From contig OY754329.1 of the NCBI GenBank assembly GCA_963573305.1, forward strand, positions 18,257,200 to 18,321,199: DNA of 64,000 nucleotides. Direction: 5' to 3'. The DNA comes from Pyrrhosoma nymphula (Eukaryota; Arthropoda; Insecta; Odonata; Coenagrionidae). Positions within the stretch are counted from its first letter, which is position 1; each line of letters starts with the position of its first letter. The position numbers and the translations under genes were made by a program. This document shows positions 43,195 through 53,436 of the stretch, one piece after another. The notes beneath the pieces are model-generated. The model was not told where the DNA came from. It did no database searches and worked only from the letters and a program-made list of their open reading frames with translations.

Positions 43195-44745
43195 TGCATT
43201 AAAGATGATAGTGCAGTTGAATTATACTGATTTCGCTTAGAATGAAATGAAAAGTAAGCAATTTTTTCACGAGCGTATGACTTAAATAAAAGCTCCCATC
43301 ATGGATGTTCTCGGTCTCATTCCATTCCATGATTCCATTCTCCAAACGTCATTGGACGTGTTTACAAATTGGCTGCATTTCCAACTGCCACCTGCGCTAT
43401 TATCTTGGACGCAGTTTAGGGTAACAAACATATAAGTCGAGATGTGGTGGAAGAGTACGTCTAGTAATAAAACTAAATAAATACTTCCCACAATCCACAG
43501 GACATATCGCACTAAAAAGCAGCGAGAAAAGTTATATTATAAAGTTTACACTGACGCTTTTGACCATTATGCGTCTTTCCTTTTTCAGTGTGGACAAAAT
43601 GTTTGCGCAGTACATGTATCTCACGCATGCGATTTTCTAGCACTCAGACTTTGGTGTCAAACGAATTTAGATCACCTGCATCTGTTCATCAAACCTTAAA
43701 TTATTTATTATGTACAATAAATGTATACTACTCAAATATCAGTAATGACGTTTCAAGTAAAATTCCGGATGTCGGCCCGTACAAAACTGAAATGGCCAGG
43801 GGAAATATAAGCAACGCATCATATCGGAATGGCTGTCTACTCATCCACCAATCAGTACAGCGATGTATTTGACGGAGGAGGTAATATGGCTACGGGAACA
43901 ACATTATTTTTACAAAAAACTGAAATCATGGTTACAATAAACCTGCTGGGAGAGCTATTCTGAGTTGTCCATTTATAGCATGTGGAATCATTAGTCAGCA
44001 CAAATCAATGTCCCGCCCAGATTACATCCTCCCTCAGCATTGTGAGTGGCGTGACTACAGTTACGTAAGCGCTTGTGATTAATTTTCAGTGTGAGATGAG
44101 ACCTAACGCCTTCTCGCAAGCAGTTAAAAGGAAGAAAAAGACAATTTTTCAGTTAACTATCGAGAAGGTGATAACCTTTCGAATTTGTGGTTCCTCCAAA
44201 AAATTAAGGAATCGTCACAATTGGCAATTATAGTTTTCGGAGAACTGAATTCATTTTCGACCAGTTGGAAGCACGATTTTTTAGAGTTAGCACCAGGTCA
44301 CCGAAACGCCACCACCAGCTGCTTGGTGAGAGGCGGTAATAATGCCCTCGAAAGGAATCACGTGCTTCCAATTGACGCTCGGGCGAAAAAAAAAAAGGAA
44401 GAGCGGATTCCGGCCGAGCTGTGACAAATTCTCTTTCGTCCCGTCAGCGCTCGTTCGGTTACGTATGCATTACATGCCGACGTGCAACGTTTGCGTTCCG
44501 CGGGTGGATTGTTGATTGCGCGTCCCGCACCGTTGGCGACCGCGTTGCCCAAGTTTACATGACAATCGCACGCCGTGAGTGCTACGTCATCGATCAAGTA
44601 AGGTGACCGTTCAAAAGTCAAAAAGACCTCATCTGTACATTTTTTAAGACATGGCCCGAGAGTATTTATCGACAAGAAATGATCAATTCGCCTTCTGAAC
44701 CCACAAGACATCCTTACAAATATATTTCAGTCCATCAATTTGAAT
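43195..44745. other. No gene recognised; CpG-rich 44380-44610
   Basis: Mostly unassigned. The 44380-44610 part is CpG-dense and includes TACGTCATCGAT (CRE-like, 44581-44592). A 117-codon minus frame (44358-44711) and a 61-codon plus frame overlap there. No domain seen. Confidence 0.35.
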
Positions 44746-45015
44746 TGTTGAAGTAATTAGGGAGGGGATCTCTAACTGATCGAAGGGAGAAATATAGGTT
44801 AAATATTTTGCGAGAGTTCAAAGCAGACAATTTTATGCCGGATGTTTAACATATTTGCTAGAGCCAACGTTCTACGGTGGAAACGATCATAGGAATAAGA
44901 TAAAGAAAATTGACTGCAGAACAGATAGATTTGAAATGTCATTTGTTCCGTGTACGATAAGGGAACATAATAGTTGCGACCAATCAATCATATGAAACTC
45001 CCACCCTCACTACTA
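44746..45015 (+). mobile_element. LINE-B ORF2-end fragment
   Basis: Matches 52785-53045: DRREKYRLN-like codons, then the DRFEMSFVPCTI region and the first UTR bases. 3' UTR missing. Confidence 0.75.
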
Positions 45016-45401
45016 TCGCCGAAAAAAAGGTAGAACGCTGAACTTTAAGCATTCGTGCGAAATTCCGCCGGGGCTCCAAAGAGCCGTGTAATATATCGTT
45101 TTACTCCTTGTGTATTTGACTACAAAATTCATTCATTGAAAAGTGATTAAATGTAAACGGTTAGCACCTACGGTCGAAAGAGTGAAGAAAAACACGCGAA
45201 AAACTAGGAGAACGGCGACACGGTCGTCTTCTTCATCTCGTCACGGCCAAAATAAATATTTATTTTGTGCTATTATTTTGAAATATTTTGCTTTTGTGCT
45301 TGGCGAAAACTTCCGGGAGTCTTTCCTGGTGTGCAGCCTGTGTGTCTTCGTAGTATTTCGCTTATCGTAGTATTTATCTTCAATTCTACGTCCACCAGAA
45401 T

Positions 45402-45560
45402 GAGTGGGAAGAAACGTGGCCGAGGTGTGACATTGCGTTCACAAACTCGCGAAGTAATCGTGAGTATTCACGAATACTTCGAGAAGGGAAAAGGTCAACG
45501 GCAGCTCCATTATCCCTTTAACAAGAGGGATGTAGGATTTTCCGCAATACATGGAACCAT
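45402..45560 (+). pseudogene. Transposase-like N-terminal helix-turn-helix remnant
   Basis: From ATG 45402 the frame reads MSGKKRGRGVTLRSQTREVI, VSIHEYFEKGKGQ and then a diverged PFNKRDVGFSA. The LRSQTREVI...EYF pattern is typical of the N-terminal DNA-binding segment of a DDE-type transposase-related ORF common in arthropod genomes. The catalytic part is absent. A direct repeat TCCGCAATACATGGAACCAT (45539 and 45590) interrupts it before LINE-A begins. Assignment is by motif memory. Confidence 0.5.
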
Positions 45561-45606
45561 CATGCTGGTTCTGGGCATGGTTCTGTGTGTCCGCAATACA
45601 TGGAAC

Positions 45607-46012
45607 CATCGGTAGATCAGATAATGAGAGTAAAATTAAGGAACTAGACTGCAGAACGGACAGATTTAAAATGTCATTTTTCCCGCGAATGATAAGAGGG
45701 CATAACAGTTGCCAATGAGACTTTTAGCTAGGTTTGTCGATAGGTAGTGTAGCTCTTAGCAGTAGCAGTACTCCCTAATTCCTGAATCCTTATCTTTTAC
45801 CTAGTACTAGAAGCACGCTGTGCATGTTTTCTACATAAGTCTTGAGTCTCTGTCCATTTGTTTAGTTGCAAAATACATATATATTAACGGTCCCTCTCCA
45901 ATGTGGTAATATCTATAGTGTAGTGCATGCTTGTGAGGCTTCGTCTCGTGACAAGCATTAGCGATTTATGCTAATGCATAATTAGTTGTAGTCACACTAA
46001 CTTTAGGGTAAC
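45607..46012 (+). mobile_element. LINE-A 3' end lacking terminal part
   Basis: ORF2 C-terminus (RSDNESKIKELDCRTDRFKM), 3' UTR and both hairpins (SL1 has a G:U pair from a GTCTC variant). It breaks off before the terminal stem-loop where LINE-D begins. Confidence 0.8.
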
Positions 46013-46016
46013 TAAG

Positions 46017-46533
46017 GCAAGCGTTAGGGTAACAACCTCAAGCCTAGCGTGTTGCCTCCGAGTCTCTGGCGGTCCCCTCTAAAAGCTGTGATACACCCTT
46101 TGTTCTCTCGTAGCAGTTTTTAACGAAGCGCACAGCTTTCCTTTGTTTTTTGTATTTTACTGTATTTTTCGAATTAAATCTTTTTGCCCAGGGTCCCAAA
46201 TGTTCGCGGCGTTTTCGAGGTGTGACCTAACCAGAGCGAAGTACTCTTTTACTTTTTAATCTGAGGACCTTCCTACTATATGCTTGATAAATCCTAGTTT
46301 CTTTAAGGCTGTGCCGCATATGCTTAATGTGTGTGTTCTCCGCCATAGGTTTGAATTTAAACTAATTCTCAGATATTTTACTTCGTCAGGAGACATTATG
46401 TTTACTCCACCCACAGTGTGGGCATAGCGTTGGTGAGTTGACTTCCGTAAGAAGTGTACAGCAGTGCATTTACTGAGATTTAGCTCAAGCCCCCCAGTCC
46501 TAGCACCACGATTTAACGTTTCTACGTAACTTA
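46017..46533 (-). pseudogene. LINE-D ORF2, region after the RT palm
   Basis: The minus-strand translation resembles LSKCTAVHFLRKSTHQRYAH, then MSPDEVKYLRISLNSNLWRR, HTLSICGTALKKLGFIKHIV, EYFALVRSHLENAANIWDPG and QKDLIRKIQ. This is the conserved post-palm region of CR1/jockey-like LINEs, clearly different from LINE-A and -B. Frameshifts and stops interrupt it. A more decayed relative lies at 57690-58060. Confidence 0.75.
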
Positions 46534-46892
46534 AAATCTATATGAACGTTTCCACACACTAATTGCCCAGGTGACTTCACCTTAGGAGCACAAAAACTCA
46601 TTCCACTTCAAGGGATGCCGAATATACTCCCATAATAACTAAAATAATAATAATACTCCCCACTGAAGAACGGACAGATTTAAAATGTCATTTTTCCCAC
46701 GAACTACAAGGGACCATAACAGCGGCCAATAAGACTTTTAACTAGGTTTGTTGATAGGTAGTGTAGCTCTTAGTAGTAGTAGTACTCCCTAATACTTGAA
46801 TCCTTATCTGTTACCTAGTACTAACAGCACGCCGTGCATGTTTTCTACATAAGTCTTGAGTCTCTGTCCATTGGTGTAGTTGCAAAATACAC
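46534..46892 (+). repeat. Duplicated segment, copy 1 (unique flank plus LINE-A part)
   Basis: About 130 bp of non-LINE sequence (46534-46663) plus a LINE-A 3' part (46664-46892). It is nearly identical to 48768-49125. The LINE half stops where a LINE-C tail begins. Confidence 0.8.
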
Positions 46893-47077
46893 ATATCTAC
46901 ATCTACATATTACCCTGCGAGCCACCTCTAGGGTGTTTGGCAGGGGGTGACAAGTCTACAAAATGCAGCATGCAAGCGGACCGCCACATGCACACCGCAC
47001 AGTCATGAATATTAAGGATACTAACCAATTCCATCGTTAACTAAAAACCATCATGCAGCATGCAAGAGAATCCCCGA
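46893..47077 (-). mobile_element. LINE-C 3' tail
   Basis: ATCTACATCTAC tail, terminal stem (one CCCTGC/GCAGGG stem with CACC-like inner stem) and the GCATGC-block UTR body. It is the reverse complement of 32535-32786 with small differences. Confidence 0.7.
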
Positions 47078-47794
47078 TCGCCGAAAAAGAGAATCGTTGT
47101 TTAGGTCCGGATGATAGAAATTCTAAGTCCACATCTTCACCGATTTTGCGGGAAAACATAGAAGTTTCAATTTCGCTACTTTTCAATAATGAGTATCGAA
47201 ATATGCTTCATTGTGAAGTACCGAGGAAAAGGTGTAAATATTCTTAAATTAAGTAAAAGGCACTAAATGTAGGCCAAAAAACTTCGTAAGTGCAGCGAGA
47301 TAATTTGTATGCATCATAATCCACGTCCACAAAAAGGTCATCAGCATAATTCACTTCATTTCACACATTTACATGAGTGCTTCACGATCACTGCCATTCA
47401 TTGTATTCATATTGAAATAAAAACACGAATAACTAAAATTCACTGTTAATGCACACCTGCCACCATTTATATTTATTTATAACACATATATATATAATAA
47501 CAATTATGCTGAATTAATTACACGCAGGTGTATGAATGGTGTGATCATTAACAAGGCACATTCCTTGAATTAATTCGGTGTCACTAGGGCATACAAATTC
47601 TTGGCTGTTAATTTATATAAAACATTTCGAATGAAATATTCTTGGAAAACACAATACATTTAATCTCAAGTTATTCCAGTGAAAGAAGTTCGCATAGCAA
47701 TATATCTTTGCCAGGCCTCCAGGTTCAAATAAGAGCCAGGCAATAGAGAATTTCGCCTATGGCAGTGTAAATGGCAAAGAGGTGGGTAAGCATT
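47078..47794. other. No gene recognised
   Basis: AT-rich sequence. A short (AT)n stretch near 47488-47500 is flanked by CACACCTGC/GCAGGTGT, a weak inverted repeat (47455-47540). Confidence 0.45.
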
Positions 47795-48197
47795 TCATGT
47801 ACACTGAATTCCACGTCAAAGGTGTGTGACGGGTGGTGAGTTTTCCACCAACATGTACTACACCATATCCCGCAAATGTTACTGAAATTACGATCATTGG
47901 TTTATTTGCAAAAACAAACAATTTTGTGATAGGATGTAAATTTCCACAGACATGTACGACAATGTATTCTAAAAATCTTTTAAAAACAGTGAATTCAAAT
48001 GTATTTTTCAACTACATAAATGTACAGAGATACAAGAGTTTTTCAGGAAGCGTACGAAATGTATGCTGTTGGCAATATTTGACAAATTAATACAAAACTG
48101 AAAATAAAAAACCAACTGATAATCTAGGCAAACTGAATAAAAACCTAATTATAAAATCTAGGACTTATTACCCCTTATCGTTCGTGGAAAAAAATGA
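47795..48197 (-). mobile_element. Old LINE-A-like 3' UTR
   Basis: Only the outline of the 3' UTR remains (GTGTGTGACGGGTGGTGAG near the end, and the CTTATCGTTCGTGG ORF2-end block at 48176-48189). Highly diverged. Confidence 0.5.
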
Positions 48198-48767
48198 GTG
48201 TGAAAAGCGTAAAAAATTACTAAGGATATGTAGTGTTGGTTTCTTTATCCTTTTTTATTTATTTATTTATTTATTTTTTCATTTCTGCATGGAATGCCAA
48301 TTTAATTATTTATGTAATATATATATCTATAATTTTGTAATAATTTTGCATGACTAAACTAATGGTCTCCGTGATGTATTTGTTCAATTTCCCTCCCATA
48401 TCTGCGTATAACGATAGATGCCGTATTGGTGAAATATTCCCAAATACATACGTTATTTAACAGTAATTTAAGAAAATAATAGTGAATTAAATTATGATTC
48501 TGTGCTTGGCGATTGGTACATGTCTGTTGTGGAGTCACCTGCTGCCACATATGTCAATGAATATCATTCCTAATGTGAGCTACATGACCAGTGATGCAAT
48601 TCTCTTGATATACGCAAAAACATTTCACAGCTTACTTGACCTATTTGGACTCCAACAATCTCTCGATCTAAATACCGACACGGAAAGAATAATTCATGTC
48701 CCAAGGTACACTACACTTGAAAGCAAAGCCAGCTTAAGAATTTAACCCTTTTTCTGGAACGTACGGA
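48198..48767. other. No gene recognised; (TTTA)n at 48255-48277
   Basis: A tetranucleotide microsatellite (TTTATTTATTTATTTATTT) lies at about 48255-48277. An 83-codon plus frame (48494-48745) has no recognisable domain. Confidence 0.5.
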
Positions 48768-49125
48768 TAAATCTATATGAACGTTTCCACACACTAATTG
48801 CCCAGGTGACTTCACCTTAGGAGCACAAAAACTCATTCCACTTCAAGGGATGTCGAATATACTCCCATAATAACTAAAATAATAATAATACTCCCCACTG
48901 AAGAACGGACAGATTTAAAATGTCATTTTTCCCACGAACTACAAGGGACCATAACAGCGGCCAATAAGACTTTTAACTAGGTTTGTTGATAGGTAGTGTA
49001 GCTCTTAGTAGTAGTAGTACTCCCTAATACTTGAATCCTTATCTGTTACCTAGTACTAACAGCACGCCGTGCATGTTTTCTACATAAGTCTTGAGTCTCT
49101 GTCCATTTGTGTAGTTGCAAAATAC
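48768..49125 (+). repeat. Duplicated segment, copy 2 (unique flank plus LINE-A part)
   Basis: Matches 46534-46892 over the whole length, including the ~130-bp non-LINE flank. I saw about three differences by eye. Here the LINE continues normally to its 3' end at 49345. Confidence 0.8.
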
Positions 49126-49345
49126 ATATATATTAACGGTCCCTCTCCATTGTGATAATATCTGTAGTGTAGTGCATGCTTGTGAGGCTTCGTCTCGTGA
49201 CAAGCATTAGCGATTTATGCTAATGCATAATTAGTCGTAGTTACCCTAACTTTAGGGTATAGTGTCATGCATGTTGGTGAATACTCACCCCCTGCCACAC
49301 ACCCCTAAGGTAGCTTGCAGGGTATTTTGTAGATGCAGATAATAT
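48899..49345 (+). mobile_element. LINE-A 3' end
   Basis: ORF2 terminal codons, 3' UTR with double hairpin, perfect terminal stem and GTAGATGCAGATA tail. Confidence 0.85.
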
Positions 49346-49642
49346 ATACACCAAAGAGGATGAAACTCGCCATGAAAAAATAATTTGACTTGAGCGTGAT
49401 TCGATCGCGGATCTTCCAATAGCGGGTCTTTAGTACGTGTATCTTTGCACCCGAGCGCGTAACTTCGTAGGTACCCTATCATTTGTGCAATCGAAATGAT
49501 TGGAAAAATTCCCATGAAATATGTTATGATGAATGTATAAATAACCATGTAAAAATTCTTAGAGCTGAAAACTATGCCACTTCTGCATTAAATGACAAAA
49601 ATTGTAAAATGCATATCGCAGTGGACATCTTAACTTTTCCTT
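49346..49642. other. No gene recognised
   Basis: Unassigned short stretch. Confidence 0.4.
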
Positions 49643-49830
49643 TCTACATCTACATCTACGGCAGCCCCCTCATGGGTGTGTGGCAGGAGGTGAATTTTCA
49701 CCAACATGCACTTCTACATCTATATCTACAAAATACCCTGCAAGCTACCTCAAGGGTCTGTGGCAAGGGGTGAGTAATCACCAGCATGTATTACACTATA
49801 TCCGAAAGTTAGGGTAACTACGACTACTTA
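49643..49830 (-). mobile_element. Two nested LINE tails
   Basis: An outer terminal fragment (49643-49710) begins with ATCTAC units and a GCAGCC..GGCAGG-like stem remnant. It stops at a second ATCTACATCTATATCTAC tail (49713-49730), from which a second LINE-A 3' UTR runs to 49830. Confidence 0.65.
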
Positions 49831-49835
49831 CGCCT

Positions 49836-49972
49836 TTCGAAACCCAGCTGTCCCTCTTTCTTCACAATATTCTTTCCTCAGGAGAAAGGCGTAACCTCAT
49901 CCTGGTAGACGCAATATTTCTATATTTCAAAAAATCTTACGATAAAGTCCCAAATTCGTAACACATAGCTTA
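49836..49972 (+). pseudogene. LINE reverse transcriptase fragment
   Basis: Reads FETQLSLFLHNILSSGERRN, LILVDAIFLYFKKSYDKVPN, then a stop. This is the RT palm block around the first catalytic Asp (VDAIFLDFKKAFDKV in LINE-A), but the final Asp is Tyr here and the sequence differs from LINE-A. Possibly LINE-B or LINE-D, whose palms are otherwise missing in this window. It ends at the SINE. Confidence 0.7.
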
Positions 49973-49977
49973 AATAA

Positions 49978-50240
49978 GGGGGAGCGTGGTGGCCTAGTGG
50001 CCTAGTGGGTAGAGCGCTTGGCTACTGATCGAAGGGTCCCGGGTTCAAATCCGGGTGAATCACCCGAGCAAAAAATCGCGAGTGCGAGGTGGCCTAGGGA
50101 AAGAAATTAGCCCCCTTATCCTGAATGAAATTCACACGCCTGTGGCTTTGTCCGGGTTGAACTTTACCCTCAACTATCCAAACCAACCTTCGGGTTGAAT
50201 CACTGTGTGAATGAGTGCTTATATAATATTAGCATGTCTT
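49978..50240 (+). mobile_element. tRNA-derived SINE
   Basis: The head (49978-50060) has an A box in TGGCCTAGTGGGTAGAGCGC and a B box GGTTCAAATCC inside a paired CCCGG/CCGGG T-arm. An 11-bp GTGGCCTAGTG is repeated at the start. The tRNA-unrelated body follows (with GAAATTAGCCCCCTTATCCT and a pyrimidine-rich AACTTTACCCTCAACTATCC) to about 50240. Loss of a clean acceptor stem and the long body argue against a tRNA gene. Confidence 0.7.
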
Positions 50241-50242
50241 TA

Positions 50243-50510
50243 TCCACAAACTACCCTGCAAGCCACTTCAATACTTCGGGTGCACTTCTGCAATTGCTTT
50301 TTATGCATTAACCACTGCATTAATCTGTGGCAGGGGTAAATTTCCACCACACGCTCTGCAACATATGCAACAAATATTAAATAAACAATGAGTATTTATG
50401 CATTTTAAGCAAGATAAATGCACTGAGATACCAGAGTTGTAGAGGAAGCATACGATACTTGGTGACATTACACAAAATATAGCGTATAAATACAAATGTA
50501 CTAGATAAGA
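50243..50510 (-). mobile_element. Old LINE-A-like tail
   Basis: The stem CCCTGC is followed, after an ~80-bp disruption, by GTGGCAGGGG and a faint LINE-A UTR body to about 50510. Highly diverged. Confidence 0.5.
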
Positions 50511-50629
50511 AATCAACTATTTTTTTCTTTGTCCTATTGTTTCCATTTACTTTTCAAGATACTTCTTGCTATTTTAACTAAAAAATCTCGCCCGCAAATC
50601 ACTGCAAATACCTTTCAGAAGATAAAATT

Positions 50630-50842
50630 TTACCAACATAAAATTTTACCAACATGCACTACACTATAGGTATGCTACTAATTTTATACTTAGAAAATAT
50701 TTTTATTGATGTATTTTACAGCTACATAAATTGACAGAGAGACAACAATTGCGCATAAAACATGCAGGACGCGCTGTTTGCATTACGTAGCATATTAATA
50801 AACAAGCATTAGGGAGCAAATCGACTATTTAGCTACGCTACC
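50630..50842 (-). mobile_element. LINE-A-like 3' UTR fragment, diverged
   Basis: Minus-strand UTR from ACCAACATGCACTACACTAT to TAGCTACGCTACC. It is joined head-to-head to a plus-strand copy at 50843. Confidence 0.6.
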
Positions 50843-51430
50843 GTAAGAGACCATAGCAGCTGCCAATGAGACTTTTAACTAGGTTTGTCTATAGGCAGTG
50901 CAGCTAATTAGTTGATTTACTCCCTAATACTAGTCTGCTACCTAGTATGTACTAACACCATGTCGTGCATGCTGTCAGTAGTATAATTCTTGTATCTCTG
51001 TCCATTTATGTAGTCGCAAAATACATAAAGACTAACGGTCCCTCTTACATTGGTAGCATACCTAAAGCGTAGTGCATTCTTGTGAGGCTTCGCCTCTAGA
51101 CAAGCATTATTGATTTATGCTAATGCTCGTCCCATTATATATGATAAGCTATTTATGCTAATGCATCAATAGTCTTAGTTACAAGTATTGAGAATACCAG
51201 GACTAGCCACAGTATATACCTTTACGGAGTCACCCGCAAGTGCACAAAGTGCGATATTCCACAGGCGAAAAATCAATCGCTTTGACCGGGATCCTGGTCT
51301 TACGGTCTTCGCACAGTCTTAGTTATATTAACTTTAATAGGGCATAGTGTAATGCATGTTGGTGAATACTCACCCCCTGCCCTACACCCTTGATGTGGCT
51401 TGCAGGGTATTTTATATATGTAGGTGCAGA
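50843..51430 (+). mobile_element. LINE-A 3' end interrupted by a SINE
   Basis: From RDHSSCQ-like codons through the UTR, SL1 and SL2 (partly duplicated near 51125-51165), to the terminal stem and TATGTAGGTGCAGATG tail. A 133-bp insertion sits at 51182-51314. Confidence 0.8.
51182..51314 (-). mobile_element. Short SINE inserted in LINE-A
   Basis: The insert is bracketed by the 11-bp direct repeat AGTCTTAGTTA (51171-51181 and 51315-51325). On the minus strand it reads CCAGGATCCCGGTCAAAGCG (degenerate B-box/T-arm region), then TGTGGAATATCGCACTTTGT and CTCCGTAA. The layout fits a 5'-truncated tRNA-type SINE. Which tRNA it came from cannot be told. Confidence 0.65.
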
Positions 51431-52611
51431 TGAATGCTCAATGCTTGAGTTTATTTCCAGAGGAAATTGAGAAATTACCGGCTGAATTCTTATTCCCTCT
51501 CCCAGAGAGATCATTTCGAGTACAGTACAATGTTTCGTCGGGTGGGACGCTGCAGAATTAATGCACTCTCAACCCGATTACTGGCTAAAGTAAGTTATAA
51601 TCATTCAAAATCTACACATTTGCTTTTCCTTAGTCAATTGCCATAATTTACTCTTTCCCAACTTAATTTTCTTTGGCTAGTTTTCCCTGAATAATCATAC
51701 TTCCACGATTTGACCCGTATACCTACATTGGCGCACATGGACACGGCAGGTTTTTTGATATAGAACTCATTAATTTTTAAAACTTCGCGACAAAAGCTTT
51801 CGGAGTCTATTGCAGTTATCACTTCAAGGAAATCGATAAGACTTTCTTCAAACTGAGGAAAATAGCACTTACGTTCGCAGTCCCTAAAGTTAAGAAAACA
51901 TTTCAAACCGACTATCAAACAGTAGGGTAAAATATTAACCGTACCATAAAACCCTTACTCTCTCTTTCCGTGAAACGTAATGAAATCTGACATGCTGAAG
52001 AATTCATTCTCGGCGTCACACCATGTGAGCCCACTGAAGAGAAAGGAACAAAGGCATCACAGTTTTCAACTGTTTAGTTGTGTGCGAATCCGAATTTATT
52101 TGGATAAGAGGTATTAGAATTCTACAAAGTATTTTGGTTGCATTCTAATGACATTTGGCTAGAGAAATTATTTGGTTCTGTTCTACGTTGCCTGCTGGTG
52201 GTGCTTTAACTTGGGTCTTATGGTGACCGTCACGGTGCAAGGGAGGCATCGTCATTAAGCCCCTCAATTTAGCATGACAAGGGCTTAGGCGAGCTTTCAC
52301 TATAGTCTGTAAGATAGAACAAAAGGAACGAAATCAGGCATCCATTCAAAGTCGAATCGTTCACTAGTTCTACTTCATCTAAACAAGTAAAAGATGTAGG
52401 ACCAGATTCATAGTTGTTACCTGGGTGTCCCCTGGGCTCTGGGGGACTCTTTGGCTCAGAAATTATATTCACACTATTCACAGTCGCAATCCAGGGGACT
52501 GTCGTCAGTCAACCCTCCCCCAGGTAACCGATTTCGTGGGTGAGGCCTGAGGATACCCAAAGCTCCCCTGGACCTCCCCCACCGCAGGATACGAGAGCCA
52601 TCATGATAATC
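51431..52611. other. No gene recognised; weak inverted repeat 52397-52570
   Basis: A 94-codon minus frame (51634-51918) is unrecognised. 52397-52423 (CAGATTCATAGTTGTTACCT) resembles the 8435 MITE end. CAGGTAACCGATTTCGTGGG at 52521-52540 could be the matching right side, with CCCC/GGGG-rich interior. Confidence 0.35.
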
Positions 52612-53436
52612 GCGAGAAGGTTAAAGAGCGATGTTATTTTTCACTCGTGAGACCTCACTTGGAGTATGCCGCTATCATATGGGACCCTTACGAAGTAGGA
52701 CTAATCTCTGAAATAGATCGAATACAGCGGAGAGCAGCAAGATTTGTGAAAAGTTGTTACGATAAACTTTGCAACGTTTCCGGATTGTTGAAGGAATTAG
52801 GGTGGGAATCTCTAACTGATCGAAGGGAGAAATATAGGTTAAATCTTTTTCGCAAGTTCGGAGCAGACAGTTTTTGCCGGACGTTCAACATATACTGCTA
52901 GAGCCAACGTACTACGGTATAAGTGATCACAGGAATAAAATAAAGGAAATTGACTGCCGAACAGATAGATTTAAAATGTAATTTTTACCACGCACAATAA
53001 GGGATATTAATAGTTGCGATAGATCAATCATATGAAACTCACACCCTCAATAGGTAGAGTAGAATCTTCACTTGTGCTTAATAACACAACATCATTACTA
53101 ACACTTCACACCGGTCGATTAGTCCGGCATTATTTTATTTTGTTCTTTGCATGAAGAAGCATCTCGTAGTATTCATAAATTAACAGTATTAGTAATATTA
53201 ATCACTATATGCGTGTATAGCAATGTTCTGCATGTTTGCATGTTCATTTACGTATCACTCTCCCAGTTTCCGGTTGGACTGCGCACTGTTCTCCAGACTG
53301 CTTTTGGCCTGCGCCTAGCGCCAGGGGGAGCGTGCGAGGTTCTGACTTGTGCTGGGACGAGTGCTGCATGCCTGGTGTGGAATCACCCCGTGCCACACAC
53401 CCTAGTGGTGGCTTTCACGGTACTTCGTAGATGTAG
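52612..53436 (+). mobile_element. LINE-B, ORF2 C-terminus plus full 3' UTR
   Basis: The best LINE-B 3' half. An 84-codon frame (52647-52901) reads RPHLEYAAIIWDPYEVGLIS, EIDRIQRRAARFVKSCYDKL and LLKELGWESLTDRREKYRLN. Then come the DRFKM remnant, the B-type UTR with its 64-codon frame (53236-53430), a terminal stem with one mismatch, and the GTAGATGTAGATG tail. Confidence 0.85.

Noticed and set aside
49978..50055. Functional tRNA gene
   Set aside because: A and B boxes and T-arm are present, but the acceptor stem does not close cleanly and a long SINE body follows.
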